From NCBI GenBank assembly GCA_965249775.1, contig OZ252253.1, forward strand, positions 868,001 to 932,000: a stretch of 64,000 nt of DNA, written 5' to 3'. The translations under genes were made by a program, and so were the position numbers. The stretch is from UBA822 sp965249775 (lineage in GTDB: Bacteria; Gemmatimonadota; Gemmatimonadetes; Longimicrobiales; Gaopeijiaceae). Shown piece by piece: positions 32,782 through 42,003 of this stretch (the first letter of the stretch is position 1; each line of letters opens with the position of its first letter). The notes below the pieces were generated by a model. The model did no database searches and was not told the DNA's origin. It worked only from the letters and a program-made list of their open reading frames with translations.

Positions 32782-33219
32782 TTACGTTCCTGCGGCTCTG
32801 CTCTGTGGGCCCAACTCCTCTTTGACCGCCTCCACCAACGCGCCGTAATCATTCGGCTTGCGCAGGTAGCGGCGTGCGCCGAGCTCATACGCTATTCGTT
32901 CGTGCTCAGGATCTTCAGAAGCCGTGAAGACGATGACCGGGATCTTCGCCAGCCATTCCCACTCGGCCATCCACTCGAGGATATCAAACCCGGTGATATC
33001 AGGCAGCCCGAGGTCGAGGACAATGAGCGACGGAGCTGGACACCGTTCCCAGTCGTGATGCGGCGACTCCCTGGCAAGGTACACCCGAGCCTCCCAGCCA
33101 CTGAGCACCAAATGCGTCTTCGCATGGGCCAGGCTCTTCTTGAACGCCGCCTCGATCACAGCAGCGTCGTCAGGATCGTCCTCGACGATGAGGATGAACG
33201 GTTCGGTTGATGGGGGCAT
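32782..33219 (-). CDS. Single-domain response regulator (Rcp1-like receiver)
   Basis: 145 residues. A receiver domain with the acidic pocket (ILIVEDDPDD), phospho-acceptor Asp (SLIVLDLGLPDITGFDIL), switch Thr (VIVFTAS) and Lys (RYLRKPNDYGALVE). The AAVIEAAFKKS insertion and the long post-acceptor loop are typical of Rcp1-type regulators paired with phytochrome or other hybrid kinases. There is no output domain and no kinase gene nearby, so it probably works in trans. It is convergent with the cytochrome gene. Confidence 0.88.
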   Translation of the reverse strand: MPPSTEPFILIVEDDPDDAAVIEAAFKKSLAHAKTHLVLSGWEARVYLARESPHHDWERCPAPSLIVLDLGLPDITGFDILEWMAEWEWLAKIPVIVFTASEDPEHERIAYELGARRYLRKPNDYGALVEAVKEELGPQSRAAGT

Positions 33220-33459
33220 AGTCGTACACCCTCACTGTCGCCGCTGGGGGGGACGGTCTGGTGGATTGTTGACAAGCTACCCATTGACTCTATCGCTGAT
33301 TCTATCGCCGTGAGGAAGTTACGTGCAACCGTCGGTTCTGTCTCATGGGCGCGTTTGCGCCTAAGCATACCGCACCGTAAGATTGGCGATTAGCTTACCA
33401 GTCGCTATCCCACCAGTCGCACGCCTCACGCAGGCCCCGACGACTACCGGAGGCCACCG
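33220..33459. other. Divergent intergenic space, response regulator / large surface protein
   Basis: 240 bp holding two starts. Short direct repeats (ctatcgctgattctatcgcc; ccagtcgctatcccaccagtcgca) are visible but no clear promoter. GGAGG at about 33448-33452 serves the plus-strand gene. Confidence 0.35.
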
Positions 33460-36400
33460 ATGAGGCTCCTCAGCCGATTGCCAGTTCAAGCCGCCACCGC
33501 ATTGCTTGTTGCAGCCTGTGGCGAAGGACCCATCACGCCAGAGATAGATGACCCGTCACTTGCCATCTCCGACGCAGTCCACCAAGGCGGGAACGAGCAC
33601 TTCTTCTGGCTCCCGCCAATGGTCGGTAACCCAGGGAGTTTCAATGGGACGTTCGATGGTGCATTGTCTCCGATCGTACGCATCTGCGAGTTCCTCGACG
33701 ACCAAACCCCCTGTGTTCTCGTGGAGGACTTCACGACCGCCACCAGCCCAGGCTCCGACCGGGTGAGGGCCGTACCCGAGGAAGAGCACTACATCGTCAA
33801 CTGGCACACGAACGAATTCGAGGTCGAGCCCGGCCCGACCTACCGCGTCAGTGTCCTCGTGAACGAGACGGAACTCGGCTATGCGGATGTCGAACTCGGT
33901 TCCACAGGCAAGGAGGTCAAGAACCTCGCGACGGATGACCTCATCGCGCTCAAGGACGGGCGCACGCTGCCCATCAAGTTCCGCGTCGAGCAGGGGGCGG
34001 TACCGACCGCGGGAGCGATCCAGGTCGTCAAGAGCGCGGATGCACCCGGCATTTTCGTCTTCGCCGGGGGGCTTGGTGAGTTCACGCTGGAGGTGCCGGA
34101 ATCGGCGGACATCGCCGCCCAGACATTCCCCGGGCTGGCCCCATCGGAGACGTTCGTCATCACGGAGACGTTGAACGCGGGTTTCGACTTTGTGTCTGTG
34201 GCTTGCACACTCGAAGGCGGGGGAGCGACGGGCGAAGTGGACGGGACGGGGGTGACGGGTGTCGAAGTCCAGCTCGGCAAAACGACGACCTGCACGTTCA
34301 CGAACTCGGTCAAGACCACGGGAGCGATCGAGGTCATCAAGAGCGCGGATGCGCCCGGCATTTTCACCTTCACGGGGGACCTGGGCGATTTCACGCTGGA
34401 GGTTACGGAATCGCTGGAAAGCGCCGCCCAGACATTCGACGGCCTGGACCCGGCCGAGACGTTCGCCATCACGGAGACGCTGGACGACAACGTCGAGTTT
34501 GGGTCGGTGACGTGCATGCTCGAAGGAGAACCGACGGGCCCAGTGGACGGGACGGGGGTGACGGATGTCGAGGTCGAGGCCGGCAAGACGACGACCTGCA
34601 CGTTCACGAGCTCGGTCAAGACCACGGGCACGATCGTGGTCATCAAGAGCGCGGATGCGCCCGGCATTTTCGCCTTCGCGGGGGACCTTGGCGATTTCAC
34701 GCTAGAGGTGACGGAATCGCCGGGCACCGCCGGCCGGACGTTCCCCGATCTGGACGCGGCGGTGACGTTCGACATCGCGGAGGCGCCGCACGTGAACTTC
34801 GACTTTGAGTCGGTGACGTGCATGCTCGAAAATGAGGAAGTGACAGGCACCGAGGCCGGGACGGGGGTGACGGGTGTCGTGGTCGAGGCCGGCAAGACGA
34901 CGACCTGCACGTTCACGAACACGCTGATCACTGGGTCCGCCGCCGAGTGGATCAATCCTGCCGGAGGCGACTGGAGCATCGGCGCGAATTGGGATACGGG
35001 TCAGGTGCCAGGTGAACTAGAGGAGGCCCGGATTACACTGGACGGCACGTACACCGTTGTGGTAGACATCAACCCGACAGTCGCAGGGCTCACGATCGGT
35101 GGCCTCAATGGGGCACAGACGGTGACGGCCTCCATTAAGACGCTCAACGTCACCGGCACGGTAAACGTGGTCGGAACGGGTACGCTCTCGCTCGGCTCCA
35201 GCACGCTGAACGCGGCCAACGTGGTGAACACGTCGACGAATTCGCTCGTGTTGACTGCGTCGACGATCAACGCGCCTGTCGACAACCGAGGGATGTTGTT
35301 GACTCGGAGCACGACAGCACTGAACGAGGGGTTGACGACCGGGGCAGGCTCGGTACTGCGGATCGAAGGGTTCTCGAACCTCGCAGCGACGTTGACGGTT
35401 GCGGGCGGACTCACGAACACGGAGACGATCGAGTTGGCCAGCCTCAGTGGCTCGGTGGCGACCCTGACGGTGACGGGCGGCACCTTGGTCAACGCGGTCG
35501 GGGGGACGATCACGGCGACCGATGCGCCGGCGAAGACGATCAACGCCGTTCTCGACAACCAGGGCACGATCACGAGTGTGAACTCATTGATCCTCAACGG
35601 TACGACCCTCACCAACAGCGGGACCGTCACGGTGACGACGGGTCCGCTGACGATCAACCCCGGTGCGGGCGGTCTGACGAACACAAACACAGGTACGTTG
35701 GACACATCGGCGGGTGGCGATCTGACGGTGACGAATACCGTGTCGTCGACGTTCACAACGTCGGGTACGGTGACGGTCGGAGCCGGTGGAACGTTGACGG
35801 TGAACAACGGCAGCTTGGCGTACACGGGGGGCTCGTTCGTGGTGGGCGAGGAGCTGGCCCTGAACTCCTTGACGGCGACGTTTACACCGAGCATGACGTT
35901 AGGCATCGATGGACCGAGCACGCTGCTGCTAGCGCGTATGACGTTGAACGCTCCGGCCCTGACGCTGCCCGCGGCCAGCACACCGAGGTTCTTCCAGGCG
36001 ACAATCAACGCGCCTGTCGTCAACGAGACGACGTTGTTGACTCAAAGCACGACAGCACTGAACGAGGGGTTGACGATCGAGGCAGGCTCGGTACTGCGGA
36101 TCGAAGGGTTCTCGAACCTCTCGGCGACGTTGACGGGTGCGGGCGGACTCACGAACACGGAGACGATCGAGTTGGCCAGCCTCAGTGGCTCGGCGGCGAC
36201 CCTGACGGTGACGGGCGGCACGTTGGTCAATGCGTTGGGGGCGACGATCACGGTGACCGGTTCGTCGGTGAAGACGATCAACGCCGTTCTCGACAACCGG
36301 GGCACGATCACGTCGAGTGCGAACTCGTTGACCCTCAACGGTACGACCCTCACCAACAGCGGGACCGTCACGGTGAACGGCCCCGTCAACCTCTCCGGCC

Positions 36401-36789
36401 AACTCATCGTCCCCAACATCCCCACCGGGACGTTCGATGGCAACGGAAGCACCCTCACGGTTGCCGGCGTCGACATCGACGGCGCCACCTTCGACAACGT
36501 GCCGCTCATCTCGACCGGCGGGACGATCGAGCGGTTCAACAACGTGACGTTCCAGAACATGAGTGATGCGGCTACCCAACTGACCATCAACCACCCCGGA
36601 GCGCTGTTGCCGTTCACCTTCGACAACGTGGACTTCCTGACGACGCCGGATACGGGGCTGTACATCAGCGCCACGGACACCGGTGGCGTGGACGTCCTCA
36701 CGATCAGGCTCCCGAACTCGACTCCGGCCGACGGATCTGGTGCAACAACGGCCACCAGTGGTGGAGCAGTAGTCGACTGGTTGCCATAG
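33460..36789 (+). CDS. Large secreted repeat protein: three prealbumin-like repeats plus beta-helix repeats
   Basis: 1109 residues, GGAGG upstream of the ATG, and a lipoprotein signal ending LLVAAC. A unique N-terminal domain (about residues 25-185) is followed by three about 102-residue repeats beginning VVKSADAPGIF or VIKSADAPGIF, with ETL...TCTF ends, resembling prealbumin-like/SpaA beta-sandwich modules. The C-terminal half starts WINPAGGDWSIGANWDTGQVP, a motif of autotransporter-like beta-helix proteins, and continues as Thr/Asn/Gly-rich strands (TLTNSGTVTV, TLVNA) with a long internal duplication. No autotransporter barrel is visible, so it is probably a surface or secreted adhesin. The binding target is unknown. 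Confidence 0.85.
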   Translation: MRLLSRLPVQAATALLVAACGEGPITPEIDDPSLAISDAVHQGGNEHFFWLPPMVGNPGSFNGTFDGALSPIVRICEFLDDQTPCVLVEDFTTATSPGSDRVRAVPEEEHYIVNWHTNEFEVEPGPTYRVSVLVNETELGYADVELGSTGKEVKNLATDDLIALKDGRTLPIKFRVEQGAVPTAGAIQVVKSADAPGIFVFAGGLGEFTLEVPESADIAAQTFPGLAPSETFVITETLNAGFDFVSVACTLEGGGATGEVDGTGVTGVEVQLGKTTTCTFTNSVKTTGAIEVIKSADAPGIFTFTGDLGDFTLEVTESLESAAQTFDGLDPAETFAITETLDDNVEFGSVTCMLEGEPTGPVDGTGVTDVEVEAGKTTTCTFTSSVKTTGTIVVIKSADAPGIFAFAGDLGDFTLEVTESPGTAGRTFPDLDAAVTFDIAEAPHVNFDFESVTCMLENEEVTGTEAGTGVTGVVVEAGKTTTCTFTNTLITGSAAEWINPAGGDWSIGANWDTGQVPGELEEARITLDGTYTVVVDINPTVAGLTIGGLNGAQTVTASIKTLNVTGTVNVVGTGTLSLGSSTLNAANVVNTSTNSLVLTASTINAPVDNRGMLLTRSTTALNEGLTTGAGSVLRIEGFSNLAATLTVAGGLTNTETIELASLSGSVATLTVTGGTLVNAVGGTITATDAPAKTINAVLDNQGTITSVNSLILNGTTLTNSGTVTVTTGPLTINPGAGGLTNTNTGTLDTSAGGDLTVTNTVSSTFTTSGTVTVGAGGTLTVNNGSLAYTGGSFVVGEELALNSLTATFTPSMTLGIDGPSTLLLARMTLNAPALTLPAASTPRFFQATINAPVVNETTLLTQSTTALNEGLTIEAGSVLRIEGFSNLSATLTGAGGLTNTETIELASLSGSAATLTVTGGTLVNALGATITVTGSSVKTINAVLDNRGTITSSANSLTLNGTTLTNSGTVTVNGPVNLSGQLIVPNIPTGTFDGNGSTLTVAGVDIDGATFDNVPLISTGGTIERFNNVTFQNMSDAATQLTINHPGALLPFTFDNVDFLTTPDTGLYISATDTGGVDVLTIRLPNSTPADGSGATTATSGGAVVDWLP
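34015..34935 (+). repeat. Three coding tandem repeats of about 306 bp
   Basis: Copies start at about 34015, 34324 and 34630 (spacing 309 and 306 bp), each opening with gtcatcaagagcgcggatgc or a close variant and ending with acgacctgcacgttcacg. Nucleotide similarity is high, so duplication or gene conversion is recent on an evolutionary scale. Confidence 0.9.
35263..36376 (+). repeat. Long direct duplication within the beta-helix region
   Basis: A segment of about 375 bp at 35263-35636 recurs at 36001-36376, offset about 738-741 bp. The shared part includes ttgactc-gagcacgacagcactgaacg and ctcgaacctc. The intervening 365 bp is not duplicated. Confidence 0.85.
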
Positions 36790-37071
36790 GGGGGTCTCAC
36801 GCCGTTTGTTGATCAGTTGCGCAGCCGCTTACGTGGATCGCGCCCGAGACCGCTCGGCTCGAATCCGCTTCCCTACGTTCTGCTGCAGGAGCTGACTAGC
36901 GAGGATCGCGTCTCTCGACTTAGGTCCAAAGCTGGCGCATCGAAGCCACTCCCCCCCAAGTTCTCATGACGACTCGCTCATAGGCATCTCAAGATACCGG
37001 CCGCCGGGATCCTGAGGTGCAAATACGAAGTCGCGAGTAGACGCAGTGAAATGAAGCAGAGGAGTAATCCC
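36790..37071. other. Intergenic region before the sulfatase-fold gene
   Basis: About 280 bp with no gene and no clear terminator. The only useful signal is GAGGAG at about 37059-37064 before the GTG start at 37072. Confidence 0.4.
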
Positions 37072-39543
37072 GTGCGATTTTCCACCTTCCCGTTGCTGTT
37101 GGGGGTGTTCTGCCTCGGCTGCGGTGATCCGGTGCCGCTCACCGTCGACATGCCTCTGCACCTCGAGGATCACCTCGCAGAGGCCCGGGTCATCGGCGCT
37201 GACGGACCTCAGAATGTGCCGGATCCGCTCGAGTGGCTGTTCGACCAACCGCAGCCAGATTGGAAAGCGACCCCTCCCCAGAATGCCAACCCGCCCGCCG
37301 AAGTAACGGAAACGGCAGACGGACTACTAGTCACGCTGACAGACGCGATGCGGAATCAAGGTGGAAACCCCCAGGGGGGGATCTACGTCGACATCCCCGA
37401 TCTCGAGCGGGCGGACTGGGATCACATAGTGATACGCGCCCGAAGCGAGAATGAGGTCTCGGGCATCAGTGTCGGCTTCAATCTTCGCGAGGGCTCGGGG
37501 GAGAGCACCGGCCAGCCCAATCCCTACCAGGACACGCGAGGCGGCCCGGTGGTTCGTGATGGGACAGTTCAAACCTACCGATTCGAGACTGCGTTGATCC
37601 GCGAGAACTGGGAGGGACCGTGGAATCAACTCGGGCTCTGGTTCAGCTCGAGCGAGCCCGGCGACATCGAGATCCTCTCCGTAAGCCTCGTGTCGAGAGC
37701 TCAGGTCTATGCCGCGGACCCCCGCGGTGTGAGAAGCGAGAACCGAGCGGGAATGCGCTACCGCACGCTGTACACGTTAGCTCCCGCAAGCATCGAGTAC
37801 CCGGTGCGGATCCCGGACGGAGGGCGACTCGACGTCGGATTGGGCCTCGTGACCGGCAGCCCACCGGTGACGTTTCGTGTGACCGCGACCAGCGGGAATG
37901 CCGCAGGCGAGACACTACTGGAGGAGGTCCACGCCGACGCATCCGAGTTTGCAACACATTCGGTCGATCTGTCTCACCTCGCGGGAGAGTCGGTGACGCT
38001 GGCGCTCGATGCGGAAAGCGAGTCGGACGGGGCCGTCGCTCTCTGGGTGGCGCCGACGGTGAGCGGAGACGTCACTGCGTCAAAGCCCAACATCATCTTC
38101 TACGTCATCGACGGTGGCGGCGCGGACTTCATGAGCGTCTACGGCTACAACCGCCGAACAACGCCCAACATCGAACGCATTGCCGCCGAGGGCGCGGTCT
38201 TCGAGTACGCACATAGCAACTCCGCGTGGACCAGACCGTCAACGGCGTCGTTCATGACTTCGCTCCAGCACAGCGTTTTGGGAGGCTTTGGCGGCCAGGC
38301 GACGCCACTCCCGGACAGTGTCGTGACGATGGCGCAACACCTCCACAGCGCGGGATACCAGACAGCCGTTTTCACGACAAACCCGAACGCGGGGAGTCTG
38401 AGTGACCTCCAGCGGGGCGTCGACGTGTTCCGAGATCGGGGAATGCAGCAGCACTCGATCTCATCAGTCGAGCTCCACCGGAACTTCTGGGATTGGCGGG
38501 CCGATTTTCCCGGCGCGCCGTTCTGGGCCCACTTTCAGACCACCGATGTGCACGAGATGCAGGAGCCCGTGGCCCCTTATACCGGGCTCTTCGTGCAGCC
38601 GGAAGCGCGGGACAGTGTCCATGCTTTGTGGGACCTGTGGAACTTCGGCTGGGACGACTGCGAGGGAGAGTGGCAGGTCTCTATCTCCGGCTACATGCGA
38701 CGATGCCTGGAGACGATGGGCGTTGATCCCGTTTGGTACTTCGACACGCAACGCGGTCTCTATGACGAGACCATGGCCCATCAGGACTACCAGCTCGGAC
38801 GGTTCGTCGAGCGGCTGAAGGATGCTGGCGAGTGGGAGAACACGCTGCTCATCATCGCGTCCGATCACGGCCACCCGGCCGGAAGCTTCAGCCGTTTCGG
38901 GCGCGGACTGTGGGATCCGCCGCCGCCGGATTGGGAAGGCTCGCTTGCCGATTCGTACCGTACTCGGATTCCCCTCATCTTTGTATGGCCGGGCCATATC
39001 GCGCCCGGGCAGCGGATCTCCGAGCGCGTGTCGATGATCGACATGTTGCCCACGGTTCTCGATCTGGTCGATCTGCCACAGCCCGAGGTGAGGCAGGGTC
39101 AGTCGTTGGTGCCACTGCTCTTCGGCACTGAAGGCTGGGAAGAGCGACCAATCTTCTTGGAGCAGCTACAAAACGACGTTGTGACCGATGAGTTCACGGG
39201 CCACATCGAGATGATTGACGGACACTGGGCCGCTTCGCTCGAAATCTGGCCGGAACGCGCAGAAGACGATCCGCCGGTGCAGCCGGCGGGCTATCAGCGG
39301 GCCGCGCGCCCCCACGTACCGGGCACGCCAAGACTTCTGCTCTACGACCTTCGATCCGATCCGTTCACGATGAAGAACGTGAACGATCTGTATCCCGAGC
39401 TGGTGGAGAAATACACCAGGCTTCTCGAGGAGCAGCTGGAGGCGGACCGTGTGCTTCGTCAGCACCTCGGTGGGAGCAGCGCGGAGGTCGCGCTGACGCC
39501 GGAGCAGCTCGAGACGCTACGGTCGTTGGGGTACATCAATTAG
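37072..39543 (+). CDS. Sulfatase/alkaline-phosphatase-superfamily lipoprotein with Thr at the nucleophile position
   Basis: About 823 residues from GTG 37072, preferred because GAGGAG lies 7-8 bp upstream; ATG 37051 is in frame without such a signal. A lipobox (GVFCLGC) follows. Residues about 90-330 are beta-sandwich; the sulfatase core starts KPNIIFYVIDGGGADFMSVYGY. The catalytic position reads SNSAWTRPSTASFMTSL, aligned to C-x-P-S-R of sulfatases, so Thr replaces the Cys/Ser that is converted to formylglycine. Thr is the nucleophile in LtaS and EptA-type phosphotransferases. IIASDHGHPAGSF gives the second metal site, and the C-terminus is LRSLGYIN. Probably a phosphoryl-transfer or phosphodiester enzyme. 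Confidence 0.8.
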   Translation: MRFSTFPLLLGVFCLGCGDPVPLTVDMPLHLEDHLAEARVIGADGPQNVPDPLEWLFDQPQPDWKATPPQNANPPAEVTETADGLLVTLTDAMRNQGGNPQGGIYVDIPDLERADWDHIVIRARSENEVSGISVGFNLREGSGESTGQPNPYQDTRGGPVVRDGTVQTYRFETALIRENWEGPWNQLGLWFSSSEPGDIEILSVSLVSRAQVYAADPRGVRSENRAGMRYRTLYTLAPASIEYPVRIPDGGRLDVGLGLVTGSPPVTFRVTATSGNAAGETLLEEVHADASEFATHSVDLSHLAGESVTLALDAESESDGAVALWVAPTVSGDVTASKPNIIFYVIDGGGADFMSVYGYNRRTTPNIERIAAEGAVFEYAHSNSAWTRPSTASFMTSLQHSVLGGFGGQATPLPDSVVTMAQHLHSAGYQTAVFTTNPNAGSLSDLQRGVDVFRDRGMQQHSISSVELHRNFWDWRADFPGAPFWAHFQTTDVHEMQEPVAPYTGLFVQPEARDSVHALWDLWNFGWDDCEGEWQVSISGYMRRCLETMGVDPVWYFDTQRGLYDETMAHQDYQLGRFVERLKDAGEWENTLLIIASDHGHPAGSFSRFGRGLWDPPPPDWEGSLADSYRTRIPLIFVWPGHIAPGQRISERVSMIDMLPTVLDLVDLPQPEVRQGQSLVPLLFGTEGWEERPIFLEQLQNDVVTDEFTGHIEMIDGHWAASLEIWPERAEDDPPVQPAGYQRAARPHVPGTPRLLLYDLRSDPFTMKNVNDLYPELVEKYTRLLEEQLEADRVLRQHLGGSSAEVALTPEQLETLRSLGYIN

Positions 39544-39548
39544 CGCGA

Positions 39549-39971
39549 CTACGCTGACTTCTGGTAAACGTAGACGTCCTCGTCCTCGGTTATCGTCATC
39601 GAGGAGCCAGTTAGTGAGCCCGTAGCAGGAGTGGGGTCAAGGGGATTGGCCGCATCGATCAGTGTAATCGCTCCTTCACTAGAGAGCGTGTAGGTGCACA
39701 CACGCATCACTGTCCCCGGAGTCACGGTGCTGCCCTCCGTCACCTGTAACGATAAGCTAGTGCTACAGGACAGGTTTTCGTTGAGAATGATGCTCCCTGC
39801 TGTGACTTCGGTGAAGCTGGTTCCGATTTCGCCACGAACCGCGGGAAGTGCATCCCCGTTGAGTGTTTGCAGCGTGTAGGTACCAGCGACGCTTTCCGGG
39901 CTGAAAACGTCGTCACCACCGCACCCCACCATTCCGAAGACTAAGAACGCTAGAAAAACTCTACGGATCAC
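39549..39971 (-). CDS. Small lipoprotein with beta-barrel-like domain
   Basis: About 140 residues from GTG 39971, with AAGGAG 9 bp upstream. A lipoprotein signal (VFLAFLVFGMVGC) is followed by an acidic linker and strands VAGTYTLQTLNG and GSIILNENLSCSTSLSLQV. The pattern 'signal, Cys-Gly-Gly-Asp, GTY-LxxVNG' is familiar from many short lipoproteins in Gemmatimonadota-like genomes; I cannot name a family. It probably has a lipocalin-like beta fold. It ends 5 bp from the convergent sulfatase gene. Confidence 0.65.
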   Translation of the reverse strand: MIRRVFLAFLVFGMVGCGGDDVFSPESVAGTYTLQTLNGDALPAVRGEIGTSFTEVTAGSIILNENLSCSTSLSLQVTEGSTVTPGTVMRVCTYTLSSEGAITLIDAANPLDPTPATGSLTGSSMTITEDEDVYVYQKSA

Positions 39972-40031
39972 CGTGACTTGCTCCTTATGTTCGGGCTGCC
40001 CCCAGACCGATCCACCGACGGCCATCTCGCC

Positions 40032-41171
40032 TCAGCGCCTCGTGGTGACTTCGATGACCCCGCCAGGATAGCCCGTGCCGTACTTGGTGGTGGCGTCGGT
40101 GGCGGTGAGGTAGCGCATGTTGTCGATATTATCGGCAGACAATCCGCTGAGTTCATCGAAGTCGGCCGCGGACGGGTTATTCCCGTCACCACGGGGGGTT
40201 CCATCGATCACGACCCGCGCAAACGATCGTCCCGCAAAGCCAGCACCCCGCGCGGCGCGTAACCAGCGGCTGTTAAGTTGCCGGATCACCTCGAGGGCGG
40301 ACCGGCCAGCGTATTCTTCGAGGTCGGCTCGGACGATGAGAGTCGAACTCCCCACGGCCTCGGTCCGGCCGGTCCGCCCCGCGAGTACCGTCGGTCCGCC
40401 AACTGCAAGAGCGCGGTTGCACGCCTCGGAAGCCGCGGCAGGCGCCGTAGCGCTGGCGCGCAGGACAAACTCCCCCGTCCCGCTCGGATCAGACGTGCCG
40501 ACAATGGCTCGGTACTCCCCGTCCTCTGGCGCCGTGAAGGTGATGCGAGCGTCGCAGCCACCACCACCGTCATCGTCACTGAGCTCCGACTCGAGGCCGG
40601 GCCCCATCATTATTAGGTAGGCGTCAAAATCGGATGACGTGAGTTGAGCCGTGACCTCTTCTCCCGCCCTCAGTAAGAGCGCCCAAGCCTGCACATATGA
40701 TCCATCCGGACCCTGAGAATCAGCATCGCTCAACGTACCCCGCCCCTCGACACCTGCCGCCAGTATCCGATCTTCGGTCGGCAGCTGTCCGAGCACAGCG
40801 GATCTCAGCAGTCCCATCAAGGCCTCGAAATTGCTGCAGCCCTGTGTGTATCCCCCCTCGCAGGCTTGCTCGGAGAGGTCGAGGGCGCGGGTGATGTCCT
40901 GAGTGACGCCTACGCCATTCGCGTACAGGACTCCGAGGCGGCCGCAGCCCTCCATCATGTCACCGTCGCAAGCCTGTTGGAAGAGCTCGGCCGCACGTGC
41001 AAGGTTCTGGGTGACGCCTGCGCCATCCCGGTACATGACCCCGAGGAGGTTGCAGCCCAGCATTTCTCCGTCATCACAGAGTTGCTGGTACAACGCTTCG
41101 GCATCCTGACCCGCCAAAGGACATGCCAGCAGACCCAGGAAACCAGCTAGAAGCAGGGATTTGGTATTCAT
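40032..41171 (-). CDS. Secreted Sel1-repeat protein with PPC-like and TonB-plug-like C-terminal domains
   Basis: 379 residues from the ATG at 41171 (AAGGAG upstream). A signal peptide ends LAGQ. Residues 25-118 hold Sel1-like repeats (GCNLLGVMYRDGAGVTQNLARAAELFQQAC; GCGRLGVLYANGVGVTQD) rich in paired Cys. Residues about 140-240 form a beta domain with AQLTSSDFDAYLIMMGPG and FTAPEDGEYRAIVGTSDPSGTGEFVL, the pre-peptidase C-terminal type. Residues 285-379 resemble the plug of TonB-dependent receptors (DNIDNMRYLTATDATTKYGTGYPGGVIEVTTRR region) but no barrel follows. The protein is intact. Its role is unknown; the plug may bind a barrel made elsewhere or serve as a protein-interaction domain. Confidence 0.82.
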   Translation of the reverse strand: MNTKSLLLAGFLGLLACPLAGQDAEALYQQLCDDGEMLGCNLLGVMYRDGAGVTQNLARAAELFQQACDGDMMEGCGRLGVLYANGVGVTQDITRALDLSEQACEGGYTQGCSNFEALMGLLRSAVLGQLPTEDRILAAGVEGRGTLSDADSQGPDGSYVQAWALLLRAGEEVTAQLTSSDFDAYLIMMGPGLESELSDDDGGGGCDARITFTAPEDGEYRAIVGTSDPSGTGEFVLRASATAPAAASEACNRALAVGGPTVLAGRTGRTEAVGSSTLIVRADLEEYAGRSALEVIRQLNSRWLRAARGAGFAGRSFARVVIDGTPRGDGNNPSAADFDELSGLSADNIDNMRYLTATDATTKYGTGYPGGVIEVTTRR

Positions 41172-41473
41172 GAAAGCTCCTTCCAGGACAATCTTTGCCT
41201 CTAGGCAGGCGACCAGACTCGAACCGCCGACCCCGAGCTTGGGAAGCATCCCAGGCCGAAACGTGAGGAACAGAACTTCGTTATTTTACTAGGCTTTGGG
41301 TTTCTGTTCAACCACCGGAGACCGTCAGGAGGGGGTGGGACCCAGCTCTCGCTGATCGGTGCGATTTTCATTGCGTTCGTGAGATCACCTATTGATCTTT
41401 GAAGTAGTGTCGTAGCACCCCACCCGGCCAATTCTGCCCAGCCAGTTGGCGTCCGAGCTTAGGGGAATACCCT
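41172..41473. other. Divergent intergenic region, Sel1-plug protein / pilin
   Basis: 302 bp with two divergent starts. AT-rich segments (cttcgttattttactagg) may be promoter elements. No clear operator or terminator is seen. Confidence 0.35.
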
Positions 41474-41941
41474 TTGCTTAAAAGGCCTGACATGAAGCAG
41501 TCTACTCTTTTCGTAACAGTTGGCATTCCCGGCATTACCGCGAAAGACGAATTCAGGCGCCGCGGATTTACCCTGATCGAGCTCTTGATCGTGCTCGTGA
41601 TCATCGGGGTCCTGGCAGGGATCTCGATCCCCAGGTACTCGTCGGCCAAGGAAAAGGCGTTCATCTCGTCTGTCGTGTCGGATCTCAAGATCATGGCGGC
41701 TCAAATGGAGATTTATCAGTCGGAGAACCTGTCGTACCCCGCGAGCATTGCGTTGCTCACCGACCTCACCGTGAGCGAGGGTGTCAACCTCACCATCAAC
41801 GAGGCCACAGCTGGAACGGGCTGGGCTGCGACCGGAAACCACGACGGGCTCGCCGGGAGCCAGTGCGGGATTTACTACGGAGACGGAACTCCCGCGAATG
41901 CGGTTCCGGCCACTTCTCCGGGTATTGTGATGTGCCAATGA
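41474..41941 (+). CDS. Type IV pilin / pseudopilin (PilA/GspG-like)
   Basis: 155 residues. The type III signal is clear: RRRG at residues 28-31 then FTLIELLIVLVIIGVLAGISIPRYSSAKEKAF, with Phe+1 and Glu+5 after the cleavage site. The leader is long (31 residues, or 25 from the second ATG at 41492). The C-terminal part has strands and two Cys (SQCGIYYG; MCQ at the very end), compatible with a pilin disulfide loop. It would be processed by PilD and assembled by a machine encoded elsewhere. No other pilus genes are adjacent. Confidence 0.9.
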   Translation: MLKRPDMKQSTLFVTVGIPGITAKDEFRRRGFTLIELLIVLVIIGVLAGISIPRYSSAKEKAFISSVVSDLKIMAAQMEIYQSENLSYPASIALLTDLTVSEGVNLTINEATAGTGWAATGNHDGLAGSQCGIYYGDGTPANAVPATSPGIVMCQ

Positions 41942-42003
41942 GGTAGAGGTTCCGATGGGGCGTATGGACTCGCTTCCGCACTTGGGGCATGTCGGCCCCT
42001 CGA

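Noticed and set aside
35001..36023. Minus-strand frames of over 300 codons antisense to the repeat protein
   Set aside because: Long antisense frames are expected from repetitive high-GC coding DNA; the plus-strand frame has a signal peptide and domain motifs.
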